In this document: positions 26,083-35,787 of the stretch, one piece after another | Layout of the letters: each line of letters opens with the position of its first letter | Numbering within the stretch: the stretch's first letter is position 1 | Assembly (NCBI GenBank): GCA_030625885.1 | Contig: DAOUPZ010000006.1 | Coordinates: forward strand, 1 to 64,000 | From: Clostridia bacterium | GTDB lineage: Bacteria; Bacillota; DAOUPZ01 | Reading direction: 5' to 3' | Length of the DNA stretch: 64,000 nt | Made by a program: the position numbers and the translations under genes | The notes under the pieces: model-generated | The model's input: only the letters and a program-made list of their open reading frames with translations | Told to the model about the DNA's origin: nothing | Databases searched by the model: none

Positions 26083-28227
26083 ATGCTGGAAAAGGCGCAG
26101 AAGGTTTTAAAAACGTATTTTGGATATGATGATTTTAGGAATGGACAGAAAGAAGTTATTAATGATGTTATAAATAATCGAGATGTAGTTGCTATTATGC
26201 CTACGGGTGCAGGAAAGTCTATCTGTTTTCAGGTGCCGGCTGCTTTATTTTCGGGAATAACGATCGTTATTTCACCTTTGATATCCTTGATGAAGGACCA
26301 GGTAGACAGCTTAAATGAGGTGGGTATAAAGGCAACCTATATCAATAGTACATTAGATCATCATGAAATAAACGATAGAATATTAAACATGCGCACGGGA
26401 AAGTATAAGCTTATTTATATAGCACCGGAAAGATTGGAGTCTAAGGCCTTTATTGATACATTAAGCACAATGAATATAGCCTTTATTGCGGTTGATGAAG
26501 CGCACTGTATATCACAGTGGGGGCATGATTTTAGATCGAGCTATAGGAAAATAGCAAATTTTATAAATCGCATCCATCCCCGTCCCATTGTTGGTGCTTA
26601 TACGGCAACTGCAACTGAAAAAGTTAAAGAAGATATCATTACGCTGCTCAATCTAGATAGGCCTCCAATATATGTTACTGGGTTTGATAGGCCAAATCTA
26701 TATTTTTCTGTATTAAAGGGTGAAGATAGAGAGCGTTTTATTTTGTCATATCTATCTGAAAATAAGGGTATGACAGGAATCATATATACTTCAACCAGAA
26801 GAGAAGCAGAGAATATTCATAACCTTTTAATTACGAATCAAATAAAAGCAGGGTTATATCACGCAGGATTGAGTGATCAAGAGAGAAATATGGCACAAAA
26901 TAAATTTGCGTATGATGATATTGACGTTATGGTAGCGACTAATGCTTTTGGTATGGGTATAGATAAATCAAATGTAAGATTTGTCATACACAATAATATA
27001 CCTAAAAATATGGAGGCTTACTATCAAGAAGCGGGTCGTGCAGGAAGAGATGGCGAAAAATCGGAATGCATACTTTTGTTTGCACCTAAGGATATTCAGC
27101 TTCAATCCTATTTTATAGATGAAAGCAATTTACCTCTGGAAAGAAAAGAGAATGAATATGAGAAGCTGAGAGCAATGGTGGATTATTGTCATACCTCTCA
27201 ATGTCTCCGAAAGTACATATTAAATTATTTTGCAGAGGATACGGCGTATGAGAATTGTGGTAACTGTAGTAATTGTAATGATGATAGCGAAAAGGTAGAT
27301 ATAACGCTGGAAGCCCAAAAAATATTTTCTTGTGTTTATCGAATGAACCAAAGATTTGGTGTGGGTATGGTAGCCGATGTTTTAAAAGGATCTAAAAACA
27401 AAAAAGTTTTGGATGGAGGGTTAAATCATTTATCAACCTATGGCATTATGAAAGAGCATGCCAAAAAGGATATTGTAGAGATGATTAATAAGCTGGCGGC
27501 TGATAATTATTTAAATCTTACAAATGATGGTTATCCCGTGCTTAAGTTAACAAATAAGGCCGTGTTAATATTAAAGAATGCGGAAAGTGTTTATATGAAA
27601 GTGGCAAAAACGAAAAAGAGATTGGATATTGATAGTGAGTTATTTGAGATTTTGAAAGCGTTACGAAAGCGTATTGCTTTAGAGGGGAATATACCTCCAT
27701 ATATCGTGTTTTCGGATGCAACTTTAAAGGAAATGAGTATTTATATGCCTGTCAATAAAATGGAATTTTTAAATGTTAAGGGCGTAGGGGAAGCGAAGTA
27801 CGAAAAATATGGAGAACAATTTTTATTGCATATTAACAATTACATTGAGGCTGAAGATATAGAGATTAGTTCATTAAGAGATACCTCAATAAATAGTAAA
27901 AGAAGCATACAAAAAGAAGGGAAAACCGAAAAAATTCCCAGTCATCTCATAACTTATGAAATATTTATCCAAGGTAAAACGATTAATGAAATAGCTGAAA
28001 TAAGAGATGTGAAGGTGAGAACGGTAGAAAATCACATTATTCAATGTTTAAAGGATGGGATGGCGGTTGATATTCAGAAGATGGTACCTCATGAATATAT
28101 TGGTATGATCAAAGAAGCTTTGAAAAACTGCCAAGAAGATAAGCTTAGATCCATTAAAGAAATGCTTCCAGAAGAAGTAGAGTACTTTTGGATCAGTCTA
28201 GTTAAGTATGAGATGATCCTGGAATAA
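26083..28227 (+). CDS. recQ: ATP-dependent DNA helicase RecQ, long form
   Basis: The product has 714 residues. Walker A (MPTGAGKS, about 38-46), VDEAHCISQWGHDFR (about 136-150) and QEAGRAGRDGE (about 315-325) are the superfamily 2 RecQ motifs. The zinc site is made of Cys at about 370-400 (ENCGNCSNCND), followed by RQC winged helix and HRDC (about 515-586). The C-terminal extension (about 620-676, EIFIQGKTINEIAEIRDVKV) looks like the HTH_40 domain of long RecQ proteins. It unwinds DNA 3'-5' during recombination repair. GAGGT precedes the ATG. The gene stands alone and has its own terminator. Confidence 0.95.
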   Translation: MLEKAQKVLKTYFGYDDFRNGQKEVINDVINNRDVVAIMPTGAGKSICFQVPAALFSGITIVISPLISLMKDQVDSLNEVGIKATYINSTLDHHEINDRILNMRTGKYKLIYIAPERLESKAFIDTLSTMNIAFIAVDEAHCISQWGHDFRSSYRKIANFINRIHPRPIVGAYTATATEKVKEDIITLLNLDRPPIYVTGFDRPNLYFSVLKGEDRERFILSYLSENKGMTGIIYTSTRREAENIHNLLITNQIKAGLYHAGLSDQERNMAQNKFAYDDIDVMVATNAFGMGIDKSNVRFVIHNNIPKNMEAYYQEAGRAGRDGEKSECILLFAPKDIQLQSYFIDESNLPLERKENEYEKLRAMVDYCHTSQCLRKYILNYFAEDTAYENCGNCSNCNDDSEKVDITLEAQKIFSCVYRMNQRFGVGMVADVLKGSKNKKVLDGGLNHLSTYGIMKEHAKKDIVEMINKLAADNYLNLTNDGYPVLKLTNKAVLILKNAESVYMKVAKTKKRLDIDSELFEILKALRKRIALEGNIPPYIVFSDATLKEMSIYMPVNKMEFLNVKGVGEAKYEKYGEQFLLHINNYIEAEDIEISSLRDTSINSKRSIQKEGKTEKIPSHLITYEIFIQGKTINEIAEIRDVKVRTVENHIIQCLKDGMAVDIQKMVPHEYIGMIKEALKNCQEDKLRSIKEMLPEEVEYFWISLVKYEMILE

Positions 28228-28273
28228 GAAGCACAGAGACGGAAGCAAAAAAACCGTCTCTGTGCTTCTTTGT
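28228..28273 (+). terminator. Terminator after recQ
   Basis: A perfect 15-bp stem GAAGCACAGAGACGG/CCGTCTCTGTGCTTC is followed by TTTGTT, directly after the recQ stop. Confidence 0.85.
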
Positions 28274-28356
28274 TAATATGGCGAACACATAGCATCCTCA
28301 TCGAATAAAGTAATTATTGAGAAGTTTAATCGTAATACGGAAAGGATGAGGTGGAC

Positions 28357-29766
28357 ATGTCAGTGACTTATAAGGTTTGTATTGATCCTGGACACGGAGG
28401 AGAAGATCGATATAATCGGGGCAAAAATGGCTATGTTGAAGCGGATGGTGTGTTGGATATCTCTCTTAAACTAAGAAATGAGCTTAAGAAATGTGGTTTT
28501 TATGTCTTGCTAACTAGGGAAACGGATAAAACATTGTCGCTTACGGAACGTGCAAGCATTGCTAACAAATGGGGTGCTGACCTGATGATTTCCGAGCATA
28601 GTAATGCAGCTGGATCAGAAACTGCAAAGGGCGTAGAGGTGATACATTCCATATATGGTGGTAAGGGAAAAGAATTTGCGGATATGGTTTATGATGAAAT
28701 GATTAAACTGATGTCTGGAAGAAGGGTATATAGCCGTAAAGGGAAAAATGGTGATTATTATGCTGTTATCCGTAAGACAGATGCACCTTGCGTCATAATT
28801 GAAAGCGGATTCCATACAAATCTTGAGGATGAAAAATTACTACTTAATCCAAATTTTAGAACACAAATTGCAAAGGCACAGGCAAAAGCAGTATGTGAAT
28901 TATTTGGTGTTAAATACATAGATAAAGTTGAGTACGAAAATAAAACTGAGCATTGGGTGGAACCCATTTATAAAGAATTACATGAATTAGGGATCATTAG
29001 TGAAAAACGTTTTGATGACGCTATTACCAGAGGAGAGTATATGGCTGGACTTAAAAAACTATTGGATCTGCTGCAAGGGGAAAGTCATGAGCCAAAAGAA
29101 GAGCCTCAACCTGTACCAAAGCCAAAAGAAGAACCTCAACCGATACTGACTTCAAAAGAAAAGCCTAAATATCGACAAATTGCTGCAACTCATATTTTAG
29201 AAGTAGATCCATTATCACTTACTATTGAAATCGTTAAAAAACCCGGGAATCAGATTCAAGGTGATTTTGTAAATGGTGGATTTTTCGGAACATTAGATGG
29301 GATGATGGTATCTGTTAGTACGTTGGTTTCTGATGGGAAAATACTTGCTGAACAGTTGGCTCATGATGATGTAAAACGTGGTACATTGGTAGTCTATAAA
29401 GATGGTACGACCCAGGTGGAAATGATTGATTTTATCAGTAAACATCCAAAAATAAATGATATCAAATTTGCGGTTAGCGGATTTAATCTCAATCCGCTTG
29501 ATATAAAAGGAGAATGGTTTAATCCCGAGGAAGTAGGCTATTCTACCCAACGCGTTTCAATGGGTTACCATGTTGAAAAGAAAAAGGTTATAATTGCAAT
29601 AAGGAATCATAGTGATGCAGAAAGAGCCGTGTTAACCATGAAGAATTTAGGATGTGATCATGCTATTTGTTTAGATAGCGGGGGAAGTGCCAATGCAAGA
29701 TTTAATGGAAAGTCAATTGTGACAACAGACAGAAAGCTTTATTCGATTATTAGATGGCAGGATTAA
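28357..29766 (+). CDS. N-acetylmuramoyl-L-alanine amidase fused to a phosphodiester glycosidase (NAGPA) domain
   Basis: I choose ATG 28357, 5-6 nt after GATGAGGT; an in-frame GTG at 28351 is inside that site. Residues 1-185 are an Amidase_3 zinc amidase: CIDPGHGG, ISEHSN and the catalytic-Glu box IIESGFHTN. It cuts the MurNAc-L-Ala bond of peptidoglycan. Residues about 200-235 resemble a single weak SLH-like repeat (AITRGEYMAGLKKLL). A Pro/Glu/Lys linker with two PKEEPQP repeats leads to a C-terminal NAGPA/DUF2233 domain (NGGFFGTLDG, CLDSGGSANARF). There is no signal peptide, so export would need lysis, a holin or another route; phage endolysins have this trait. The combination with NAGPA is unusual. 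Confidence 0.85.
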   Translation: MSVTYKVCIDPGHGGEDRYNRGKNGYVEADGVLDISLKLRNELKKCGFYVLLTRETDKTLSLTERASIANKWGADLMISEHSNAAGSETAKGVEVIHSIYGGKGKEFADMVYDEMIKLMSGRRVYSRKGKNGDYYAVIRKTDAPCVIIESGFHTNLEDEKLLLNPNFRTQIAKAQAKAVCELFGVKYIDKVEYENKTEHWVEPIYKELHELGIISEKRFDDAITRGEYMAGLKKLLDLLQGESHEPKEEPQPVPKPKEEPQPILTSKEKPKYRQIAATHILEVDPLSLTIEIVKKPGNQIQGDFVNGGFFGTLDGMMVSVSTLVSDGKILAEQLAHDDVKRGTLVVYKDGTTQVEMIDFISKHPKINDIKFAVSGFNLNPLDIKGEWFNPEEVGYSTQRVSMGYHVEKKKVIIAIRNHSDAERAVLTMKNLGCDHAICLDSGGSANARFNGKSIVTTDRKLYSIIRWQD

Positions 29767-29813
29767 GTTCCTGATAATCTCGTTCCCTTGACACATTTGA
29801 GCTAAATGAATTT

Positions 29814-30488
29814 TTACGAAGAAATGGTTCGCCATTTTCTTTTTGATGCAATTAATTGGAGATCATGGTCTGGATTGACTACAACAGGGTTACCAATTAG
29901 CTCTAACAATTGAAGATCCGAATAACTATCGGCATATGCATAGCTTTCACTCCAGTCAATGCTATGGTCTTTAAAATAATTTTGTAGTTTTTCTACTTTT
30001 GAGGACCCGCTAACAAGGTCTATTTCTTTATGATCATCAAACTGACCATCTTTAAAATAAATCTCAGTACCGATAATGGTGTCAACCTCAAGATATTCCC
30101 CGATATTTTTAAGAAAGAGACTGTATGCTCCTGAAAGAATAACCGTGTGAAATCCTGCATGACGGGCTTTGTGAACTTCATTAACAACGGCGTTATTTAA
30201 TAAAATTTTTATGGATTGACAGGCGTTTGTAAAGTAGTTATTAATATCTTGTTCAGTCATATTTGTAAATAAACCGTTAAAACCTTTTACAGCCATTATT
30301 CTCATTTCTTCTCGGGTAAGTTCTGAATTCATTCCTGTTTTATACTTAATATATAAGGGAATAAGCGGTAAGTATACTTTTAAAAGCTTTGTTTTAGAGT
30401 ATTTGAGGCGGTGCCATTGGGATAGTAAATAAGGTAGCGTATCTTTAGGGAAAAGGGTACCGTCAAAATCAAATATCGCTAATTTCAT
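29814..30488 (-). CDS. HAD-superfamily hydrolase, subclass IB (SerB-like phosphatase)
   Basis: The ATG has AAAGGAG upstream. Motif I is FDFDGTLF (nucleophile Asp near the N-terminus), motif II is VILSGAYS, and motif IV is YADSYSDLQLL, where the usual GDS is ADS. A helical cap follows motif I. Such proteins dephosphorylate phosphoserine or other small phosphoesters, and some transfer headgroups; the substrate cannot be read from sequence. The next gene on the same strand is a GNAT acetyltransferase, 62 nt upstream. Confidence 0.85.
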   Translation of the reverse strand: MKLAIFDFDGTLFPKDTLPYLLSQWHRLKYSKTKLLKVYLPLIPLYIKYKTGMNSELTREEMRIMAVKGFNGLFTNMTEQDINNYFTNACQSIKILLNNAVVNEVHKARHAGFHTVILSGAYSLFLKNIGEYLEVDTIIGTEIYFKDGQFDDHKEIDLVSGSSKVEKLQNYFKDHSIDWSESYAYADSYSDLQLLELIGNPVVVNPDHDLQLIASKRKWRTISS

Positions 30489-30550
30489 CTTATTTCTCCT
30501 TTGGGTTTTTTTACTATATTAACATTAAATATGCAGCATGAAAAGTTATC

Positions 30551-31045
30551 CTAGTTTAATTCAAGATACATATCATACCATTTAGCACCGCCGTGTTCAG
30601 ATTGAGATACACCTTCATTGACATAACCGAATTGTTCATAAAATTCTATTAAATGCGCTTTGCATGTCAGCAATATATTTTTTCTGCCATCTATTTTTGC
30701 CGCTTCAATAAAATGATTCATCAATTCTTTAGCGTGCCCTCTTTTTTGATAGTTAGGATGTACATCAAGTCCGAAGATCACGATATTATCTCCATTAGGG
30801 ATATGAAGATCCATCGTTTTAAAAAAATCATCTTCTATATGACTTTCATTTGTTACGCCGCTATTAATAAACCCTATAATTTGATGATTTAATTCAGCTA
30901 CAAAAAATCCCGCTGGGAAAACTGAAAGTCTTTCCTTAAATACCTTTCTTGGAGCGGCTTCAGCAGCTGGAAAACAAATAGCCTCTATTTGAGTAATACA
31001 ATCTAAATCCTGTGGTAAAACTTTTCTTATTTTTAATGGGTTCAA
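30551..31045 (-). CDS. GNAT-family N-acetyltransferase
   Basis: The start is TTG with AAAGGTGGAG upstream. The product has 164 residues. The acetyl-CoA motif is LDVHPNYQKRGHAKELM (Q/R-x-x-G-x-G/A type), preceded by the beta-4 strand NIVIFG and followed by FYEQFGYVNEG. It resembles the arylalkylamine-acetyltransferase-like group of GNATs. The acceptor amine is unknown. Confidence 0.85.
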   Translation of the reverse strand: MNPLKIRKVLPQDLDCITQIEAICFPAAEAAPRKVFKERLSVFPAGFFVAELNHQIIGFINSGVTNESHIEDDFFKTMDLHIPNGDNIVIFGLDVHPNYQKRGHAKELMNHFIEAAKIDGRKNILLTCKAHLIEFYEQFGYVNEGVSQSEHGGAKWYDMYLELN

Positions 31046-31182
31046 TTAAATCTCCACCTTTTAAAAATTATTTTTCTAGAGTATCTCAATATGAATAGTA
31101 ATAATATTACTATAACATATATTGAAATGAAAAATGGAGATAGTGTCTAAAATTATGGGAAAGAAGTGTATCGATAATTTCA

Positions 31183-31225
31183 ATACAAGTACAGTAATTC
31201 ATATTCTGTAAACAGACTGCTTTAA
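31183..31225 (+). repeat. 43-nt dispersed repeat, copy 2
   Basis: It matches 25954-25996 at about 84% in the same orientation. It lies between the GNAT gene and the 3' end of the NCS2 permease gene. Confidence 0.5.
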
Positions 31226-31241
31226 AAATAAGGCAGTGACT

Positions 31242-32603
31242 CTACTTCCCAATCACAATCTTTATAATAAACAGAATTGAAATAATGTATAAGAGATAAG
31301 ATATCTCTTTTTGCCTTCCTGTTAATAGTTTGAGAAAAACGTAACTGAGTATACCAAATATAATACCATTTGCGATGCTGTAAGTAAGCGGCATCATGAC
31401 GATGGTCAAGAACGCGGGTATCGCTTCGGTAAAATCGTCCAGGTTGATAGCTTTTACCGGTGAAAGCATAAATAGTCCTACGAGAATTAAAGCAGGTGAT
31501 GTAGCAGCAGATGGGATCATGGAAAATAGGGGTGAAAGAAATAAAGCGATCGTAAACATAATGGCAGTTGATAGAGCTGTCAGTCCTGTTCGCCCGCCAT
31601 CTGCTACACCAGATGCACTCTCCACATAGGTTGTTACGGTACTGGTACCCAGCATTGCGCCGATGGTTGTACCAATTGCATCCGCCAACAAGGCTTGCTT
31701 GGCGTTTGGAACATTACCCTTCTCATCTAACATATCTGCTTTTGTGGCAACACCAACCAGTGTACCAATGGTATCAAACATGTCAACAAAAAGGAAAGTA
31801 AATAATACAATAGCCATATCCAGTGTTAATATATTTGACCACTCAAATTGCAGTAATATTGGTTTTAATGAAGGCGGCATACTCACAAATTTTAAACCTT
31901 CAGGCAATTGTGTAACGCCCATAGGAATACCAAGGGTGGTTGTAATGAGGATGCCGATTAGTAATGCACCTTTAACATTTCTTGCAAGTAAGATGCCGGT
32001 AACAATTAACCCGATTAAAGCTAAAAGGGGTGACTTTGAAGTAATATGACCTAATGTAACAGGGATACCTTCTAGTTTTCCGCCTCCGGCATGATGCATA
32101 CCGGTGATTACGATGCCTGAGTTATAAAGCCCTAAAAAAGCAATAAATAATCCAATACCCGCGGAAACGGCTTTCTTAAGCTGAATGGGAATGGCTTGAA
32201 TGATGGCTTCACGAACATTTGAGAAAGTAAGAAGAATGAATATGATGCCTTCTATAAATACGGCTGTTAAGGCAAATTGCCATGAATAGCCCATGCCTAA
32301 AACAACAGTAACAGCAAAGAAAGCGCCAGCACCTATTCCAGGCGCTAATGCAAAGGGGAGATTTGCATAGAAGGCCATGATCAGCGTGGCAATAATGGCG
32401 GACAAGGTGGTTGCTGTAAATAATGCTTTGAAATCCATTCCGGTAGCGGATAGAACGGCTGGATTAACAATTAGAATATAGGCCATTGTCATAAAAGTTG
32501 TCATACCTGCGATCATTTCTGTTTTAGGGGTTGTATTATTTTCTGTGAGTTTAAATTGATGATCTAGTATAGAAATAGATGTGTTATTTTTATTTATGCT
32601 CAT
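31242..32603 (-). CDS. NCS2-family (AzgA-like) guanine/hypoxanthine permease
   Basis: The ATG has GGGAGG upstream. The 453 residues carry about 12-14 membrane segments. TEMIAGMTTFMTMAYILIVN near the N-terminus and FVDMFDTIGTLVGVA in the middle are signatures of the AzgA/PbuG branch of NCS2 purine:proton symporters. It probably imports hypoxanthine, guanine or adenine. A molybdenum hydroxylase operon of the xanthine-dehydrogenase type starts 2 kb away, which fits purine use. No purine riboswitch was seen upstream. Confidence 0.9.
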   Translation of the reverse strand: MSINKNNTSISILDHQFKLTENNTTPKTEMIAGMTTFMTMAYILIVNPAVLSATGMDFKALFTATTLSAIIATLIMAFYANLPFALAPGIGAGAFFAVTVVLGMGYSWQFALTAVFIEGIIFILLTFSNVREAIIQAIPIQLKKAVSAGIGLFIAFLGLYNSGIVITGMHHAGGGKLEGIPVTLGHITSKSPLLALIGLIVTGILLARNVKGALLIGILITTTLGIPMGVTQLPEGLKFVSMPPSLKPILLQFEWSNILTLDMAIVLFTFLFVDMFDTIGTLVGVATKADMLDEKGNVPNAKQALLADAIGTTIGAMLGTSTVTTYVESASGVADGGRTGLTALSTAIMFTIALFLSPLFSMIPSAATSPALILVGLFMLSPVKAINLDDFTEAIPAFLTIVMMPLTYSIANGIIFGILSYVFLKLLTGRQKEISYLLYIISILFIIKIVIGK

Positions 32604-32836
32604 AAAGTATCCTCCCTTATGAATATCTTATCAGTTATAGTTTGTATTTTTATGAGGACATTTATATGTGGTATAATATGAAACAAATAGATAGACGTGG
32701 TAATTAATTCAAGATTGTTCTCAATTATTTTAAGTATAAAAATACGCTGTTTTTGTGCTTTTTGTTTAAAAACATCTGTTTATGGTATGAATTTATCATG
32801 AACACTATTATGTCGAATAGAGGGGAATATTGTAAT

Positions 32837-34414
32837 ATGAAACAGGAAACGAAATTTGTTATAAAAATTTTAACAACAGTTATGATATTCTTATTTCTTT
32901 TTGTGATATTAATATATATCAATGAAAAACAGAACAATATGCAAAACTTTAATGAAGTAGGTGAAAACATTACTTCTCAGACATCGCGTGCATTGGAGCA
33001 CTGGATTGAAGATCAAGTAAGAGTTGTACAAACCATAGCCAATGATCACAGTATTATTGATGTATGCAATAATCCGCAAAATGAGACATTAATCAGGGAA
33101 GCCCAAACCTATTTGAATGATATTCACAGGCGATATCCCTACTACGAAAACCTTCCCATAGCGGTAAAGCTTGGGGATGAAATGACAAGAGAAGTTAATA
33201 ACAAAAAAATTAAGATAGAAAATGGAACTTTTTTGATTGATACGGTAGGGAATCGCACACTAGGTAAAGGCGGTCTGGAGTATTCATATATAAAAGAAGT
33301 CCTGGCAGGAAAAGATTATTATATCAGTGAAATATATCCCAGTATTTTAAGGAATAATCCAATCTTTGTTATCAGTGTGCCTGTTAATAATAAAGACGGT
33401 GAAATTATTGGAGTCGCCATAATTTCACCGCAGATTGAATATTTCACGCGAAAATTTGTAGAAAGTGTTCATTTGGGACAATCTGGTTATTTGTTTTTCA
33501 TGGATAAGAGAGGGCAAGTTATTGCCCATGAAAACCGAAATTTCATTTTAAAACATTTTAGCGAAGTTGACCCCAAAATTGACAATGTTATGACTAAAAT
33601 TCTCAATAATGAAAGATATTTTGAAGGTAAAGCATTTGGGAAAACAAAACATTATGTCAGTACTAGAGTAAATTTAAGCCGTGAGCATGAGGCGTATGAT
33701 TGGTATATTGTATTTACGCAAACGAATAGAGAAATTTTCAAAAGTTCAACCAGTTTCTTGAAGTTAATTATTCCTATGGTACTCATTACAATTATTTTTA
33801 TTGCTGGTATTGTGAATGCAATTGCAAAGATTAATCAGAAAGAAATATATGAAGAAAATTTACGACTATCGAATCGGTCATTGGAGAAAAAAGTTAAGGA
33901 AAGAACAAAGGAATTAGAAAAGATGGTTTTAACGGATGGTTTAACGGGATTGTTTAATCATAAAACATCATATGAAAAGCTGGAAGGTATTATTAATAAA
34001 GCTCAGGAAAGCAGAATGCCGCTGACCATTATGATGTGTGATCTGGATCACTTTAAAAGGGTGAATGATACCTTTGGACATCAAACAGGTGATGAAGTAT
34101 TGCTTAGGGCAGCTCAAACGATTCTCTCCAGTGTAAGGGAAGTAGATGTTGCCGGCCGGTACGGCGGAGAGGAATTTATTATTATCTTACCGGACACGGA
34201 TTTGGCTGAGGGTATTCATGTTGCAAACAGGATTAAAGGTGCTGTAGCTGCATTGGATTTTTCGCAGGAAGACTTAAAAGTGACAATAAGCTTAGGCGTA
34301 TGCATGTGGGAAGGAGAATCAGCGATTGATCTAGTCAGCAAGGTTGATAAACTGTTGTATCAGGCTAAACGTAATGGACGTAATAGAATCGAAAGCGAGT
34401 TGGAAGAGGTATAG
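32837..34414 (+). CDS. Membrane sensor diguanylate cyclase (Cache-like domain plus GGDEF)
   Basis: ATG 32837 follows AGAGGGG and gives MKQETKF then a membrane helix; the frame from 32753 adds 28 unlikely residues. TM1 lies at about 9-29. An extracellular dCache-like sensor spans about 35-300. TM2 lies at about 310-331. A short coiled stretch (NRSLEKKVKERTKELEKM) connects to GGDEF at about 363-523. The active site is intact (GGEEF) and the inhibitory I-site RxxD (REVD) sits five residues before it, so the enzyme should make c-di-GMP and be feedback-inhibited. C-di-GMP may control the adhesins of this region, but no c-di-GMP riboswitch was found in the window. Confidence 0.92.
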   Translation: MKQETKFVIKILTTVMIFLFLFVILIYINEKQNNMQNFNEVGENITSQTSRALEHWIEDQVRVVQTIANDHSIIDVCNNPQNETLIREAQTYLNDIHRRYPYYENLPIAVKLGDEMTREVNNKKIKIENGTFLIDTVGNRTLGKGGLEYSYIKEVLAGKDYYISEIYPSILRNNPIFVISVPVNNKDGEIIGVAIISPQIEYFTRKFVESVHLGQSGYLFFMDKRGQVIAHENRNFILKHFSEVDPKIDNVMTKILNNERYFEGKAFGKTKHYVSTRVNLSREHEAYDWYIVFTQTNREIFKSSTSFLKLIIPMVLITIIFIAGIVNAIAKINQKEIYEENLRLSNRSLEKKVKERTKELEKMVLTDGLTGLFNHKTSYEKLEGIINKAQESRMPLTIMMCDLDHFKRVNDTFGHQTGDEVLLRAAQTILSSVREVDVAGRYGGEEFIIILPDTDLAEGIHVANRIKGAVAALDFSQEDLKVTISLGVCMWEGESAIDLVSKVDKLLYQAKRNGRNRIESELEEV

Positions 34415-34430
34415 TAACCTCATAATTTTT

Positions 34431-34463
34431 CCTCACTACTATTTATGGTAGTGGGGATTTTTT
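34431..34463 (+). terminator. Terminator after the diguanylate cyclase gene
   Basis: CCTCACTAC pairs with GTAGTGGGG around ATTTATG, followed by ATTTTTTG. Confidence 0.8.
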
Positions 34464-34576
34464 GTTAAATAAAAGATATGATATAATAATGATTATTATA
34501 GATATCCAATTTCAAAAATAAAATTATTATGGTGAACGCATTAAATACTTTTCTTAGAGTTTAATTTCAGAGGGCA

Positions 34577-34608
34577 GTTGGTTAGTTGGAAAGTTGGTTA
34601 GTTGGAAA
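34577..34608. repeat. Perfect tandem repeat, two 16-bp units
   Basis: GTTGGTTAGTTGGAAA occurs twice without a gap. Each unit holds two GTTGG words. It lies in the 345-bp gap before the molybdenum operon, which shows no other clear feature except a possible hairpin, TTCCTACC/GGTATGAA, near 34709-34730. Confidence 0.7.
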
Positions 34609-34759
34609 TAAAAGATAGGAAAATCTATAATTTAAGTTATCAGCTTGGAAATCTATATATTAGTTAATGTTTCAATAGCATTGTTGATTAAACAACTAAG
34701 GAAAAAATGGTTCCTACCTGTTGGTATGAATTTCTCGTGAAAGATATGGAGGTTTTATC

Positions 34760-35779
34760 TTGAAAAAGGTTCGTGTCGAAGATGCGGTTGGTATGGTGTT
34801 AGGTCATGATCTGACAAAGATTGTACCGGGAGAATTTAAGGGAGCGGCGTTTAAAAAAGGGCAAGTGATCACCGCTGCAGATATTGATGTATTAAAAAAC
34901 ATGGGGAAATATCATATCTATGTCATTGATTTAGAGGATAACTATATTCATGAGGATGAAGCATCAATAAGGATTGGACAAGCGGCAGCAGGTGAAGGTG
35001 TCTATCTAAAAGGGCCTGTAGAAGGCAAAATAAGTATTAATGCCCAGGTCAAAGGAATCTTAAAAATTAATTTATCATTATTAACGGAAATTAATGATAT
35101 TGACTCGGTTATTTTGGCAACACTTCATAGCAATACATTGGTTGAAAAAGATCGAAATGTAGCCGGTACAAGAATTATACCGTTGACAGTAGAAAAGAAA
35201 AAAATTATTGAAATCGAAAGTATCTGCAATAAAAGGGGACCTATTATCAGTATTAATGAGATAAAACCTTTGAAAGTGGGTATTGTTGTTACGGGAACTG
35301 AAGTATATGAAGGGAGAATTCAGGATCGATTTGGACCGGTTTTGCAGGGGAAAGTAAATCAGTATGGGGCGAAAACAGCTGGCATAAAGTATGCTCCGGA
35401 TGAGCAAAAAGAGATACAAATAGCAATATCGTCTTTAATAAAACAAGGTGCGGAAGTCATTCTAACGGCGGGTGGTATGTCCGTGGATGCGGATGATGTA
35501 ACACCATCAGCGATACAAGCTATTGCGGATGAGGTTATAACTTATGGTTCCCCCGTATTACCGGGAGCGATGTTTATGTTGGCTTATAGGAATCAAGTGA
35601 CTATTTTAGGTATACCGGCCTGCGGTATGTATTTTAGGACCACTGTTCTTGATTTAGTTTTTCCACGCGTGCTGTCCGGAGAAGTTTTATCTAGGAAAGA
35701 TATTAACTCTCTAGCGCATGGCGGGTTATGTCTCGGGTGTGAAGAATGTCGGTATCCGGTATGTCCATTTGGAAAGTAG
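34760..35779 (+). CDS. Molybdopterin-binding protein of the selenium-dependent Mo-hydroxylase operon
   Basis: The start is TTG with GGAGG 7 nt upstream. The N-terminal half resembles a MoeA-like N domain. Residues about 172-310 form the MoCF_biosynth/MPT-binding fold (VGIVVTGTEVYEG, TAGGMSVDADDVTPSAI). The C-terminus holds a Cys cluster, CLGCEECRYPVCPFGK, seen in this branch and possibly binding a metal or an Fe-S cluster. The role in the family is handling or inserting molybdopterin for xanthine-dehydrogenase-type enzymes. It is the first gene of a tight seven-gene operon; yqeC follows 8 nt later. Confidence 0.85.
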   Translation: MKKVRVEDAVGMVLGHDLTKIVPGEFKGAAFKKGQVITAADIDVLKNMGKYHIYVIDLEDNYIHEDEASIRIGQAAAGEGVYLKGPVEGKISINAQVKGILKINLSLLTEINDIDSVILATLHSNTLVEKDRNVAGTRIIPLTVEKKKIIEIESICNKRGPIISINEIKPLKVGIVVTGTEVYEGRIQDRFGPVLQGKVNQYGAKTAGIKYAPDEQKEIQIAISSLIKQGAEVILTAGGMSVDADDVTPSAIQAIADEVITYGSPVLPGAMFMLAYRNQVTILGIPACGMYFRTTVLDLVFPRVLSGEVLSRKDINSLAHGGLCLGCEECRYPVCPFGK

Positions 35780-35787
35780 GCGAGAAT

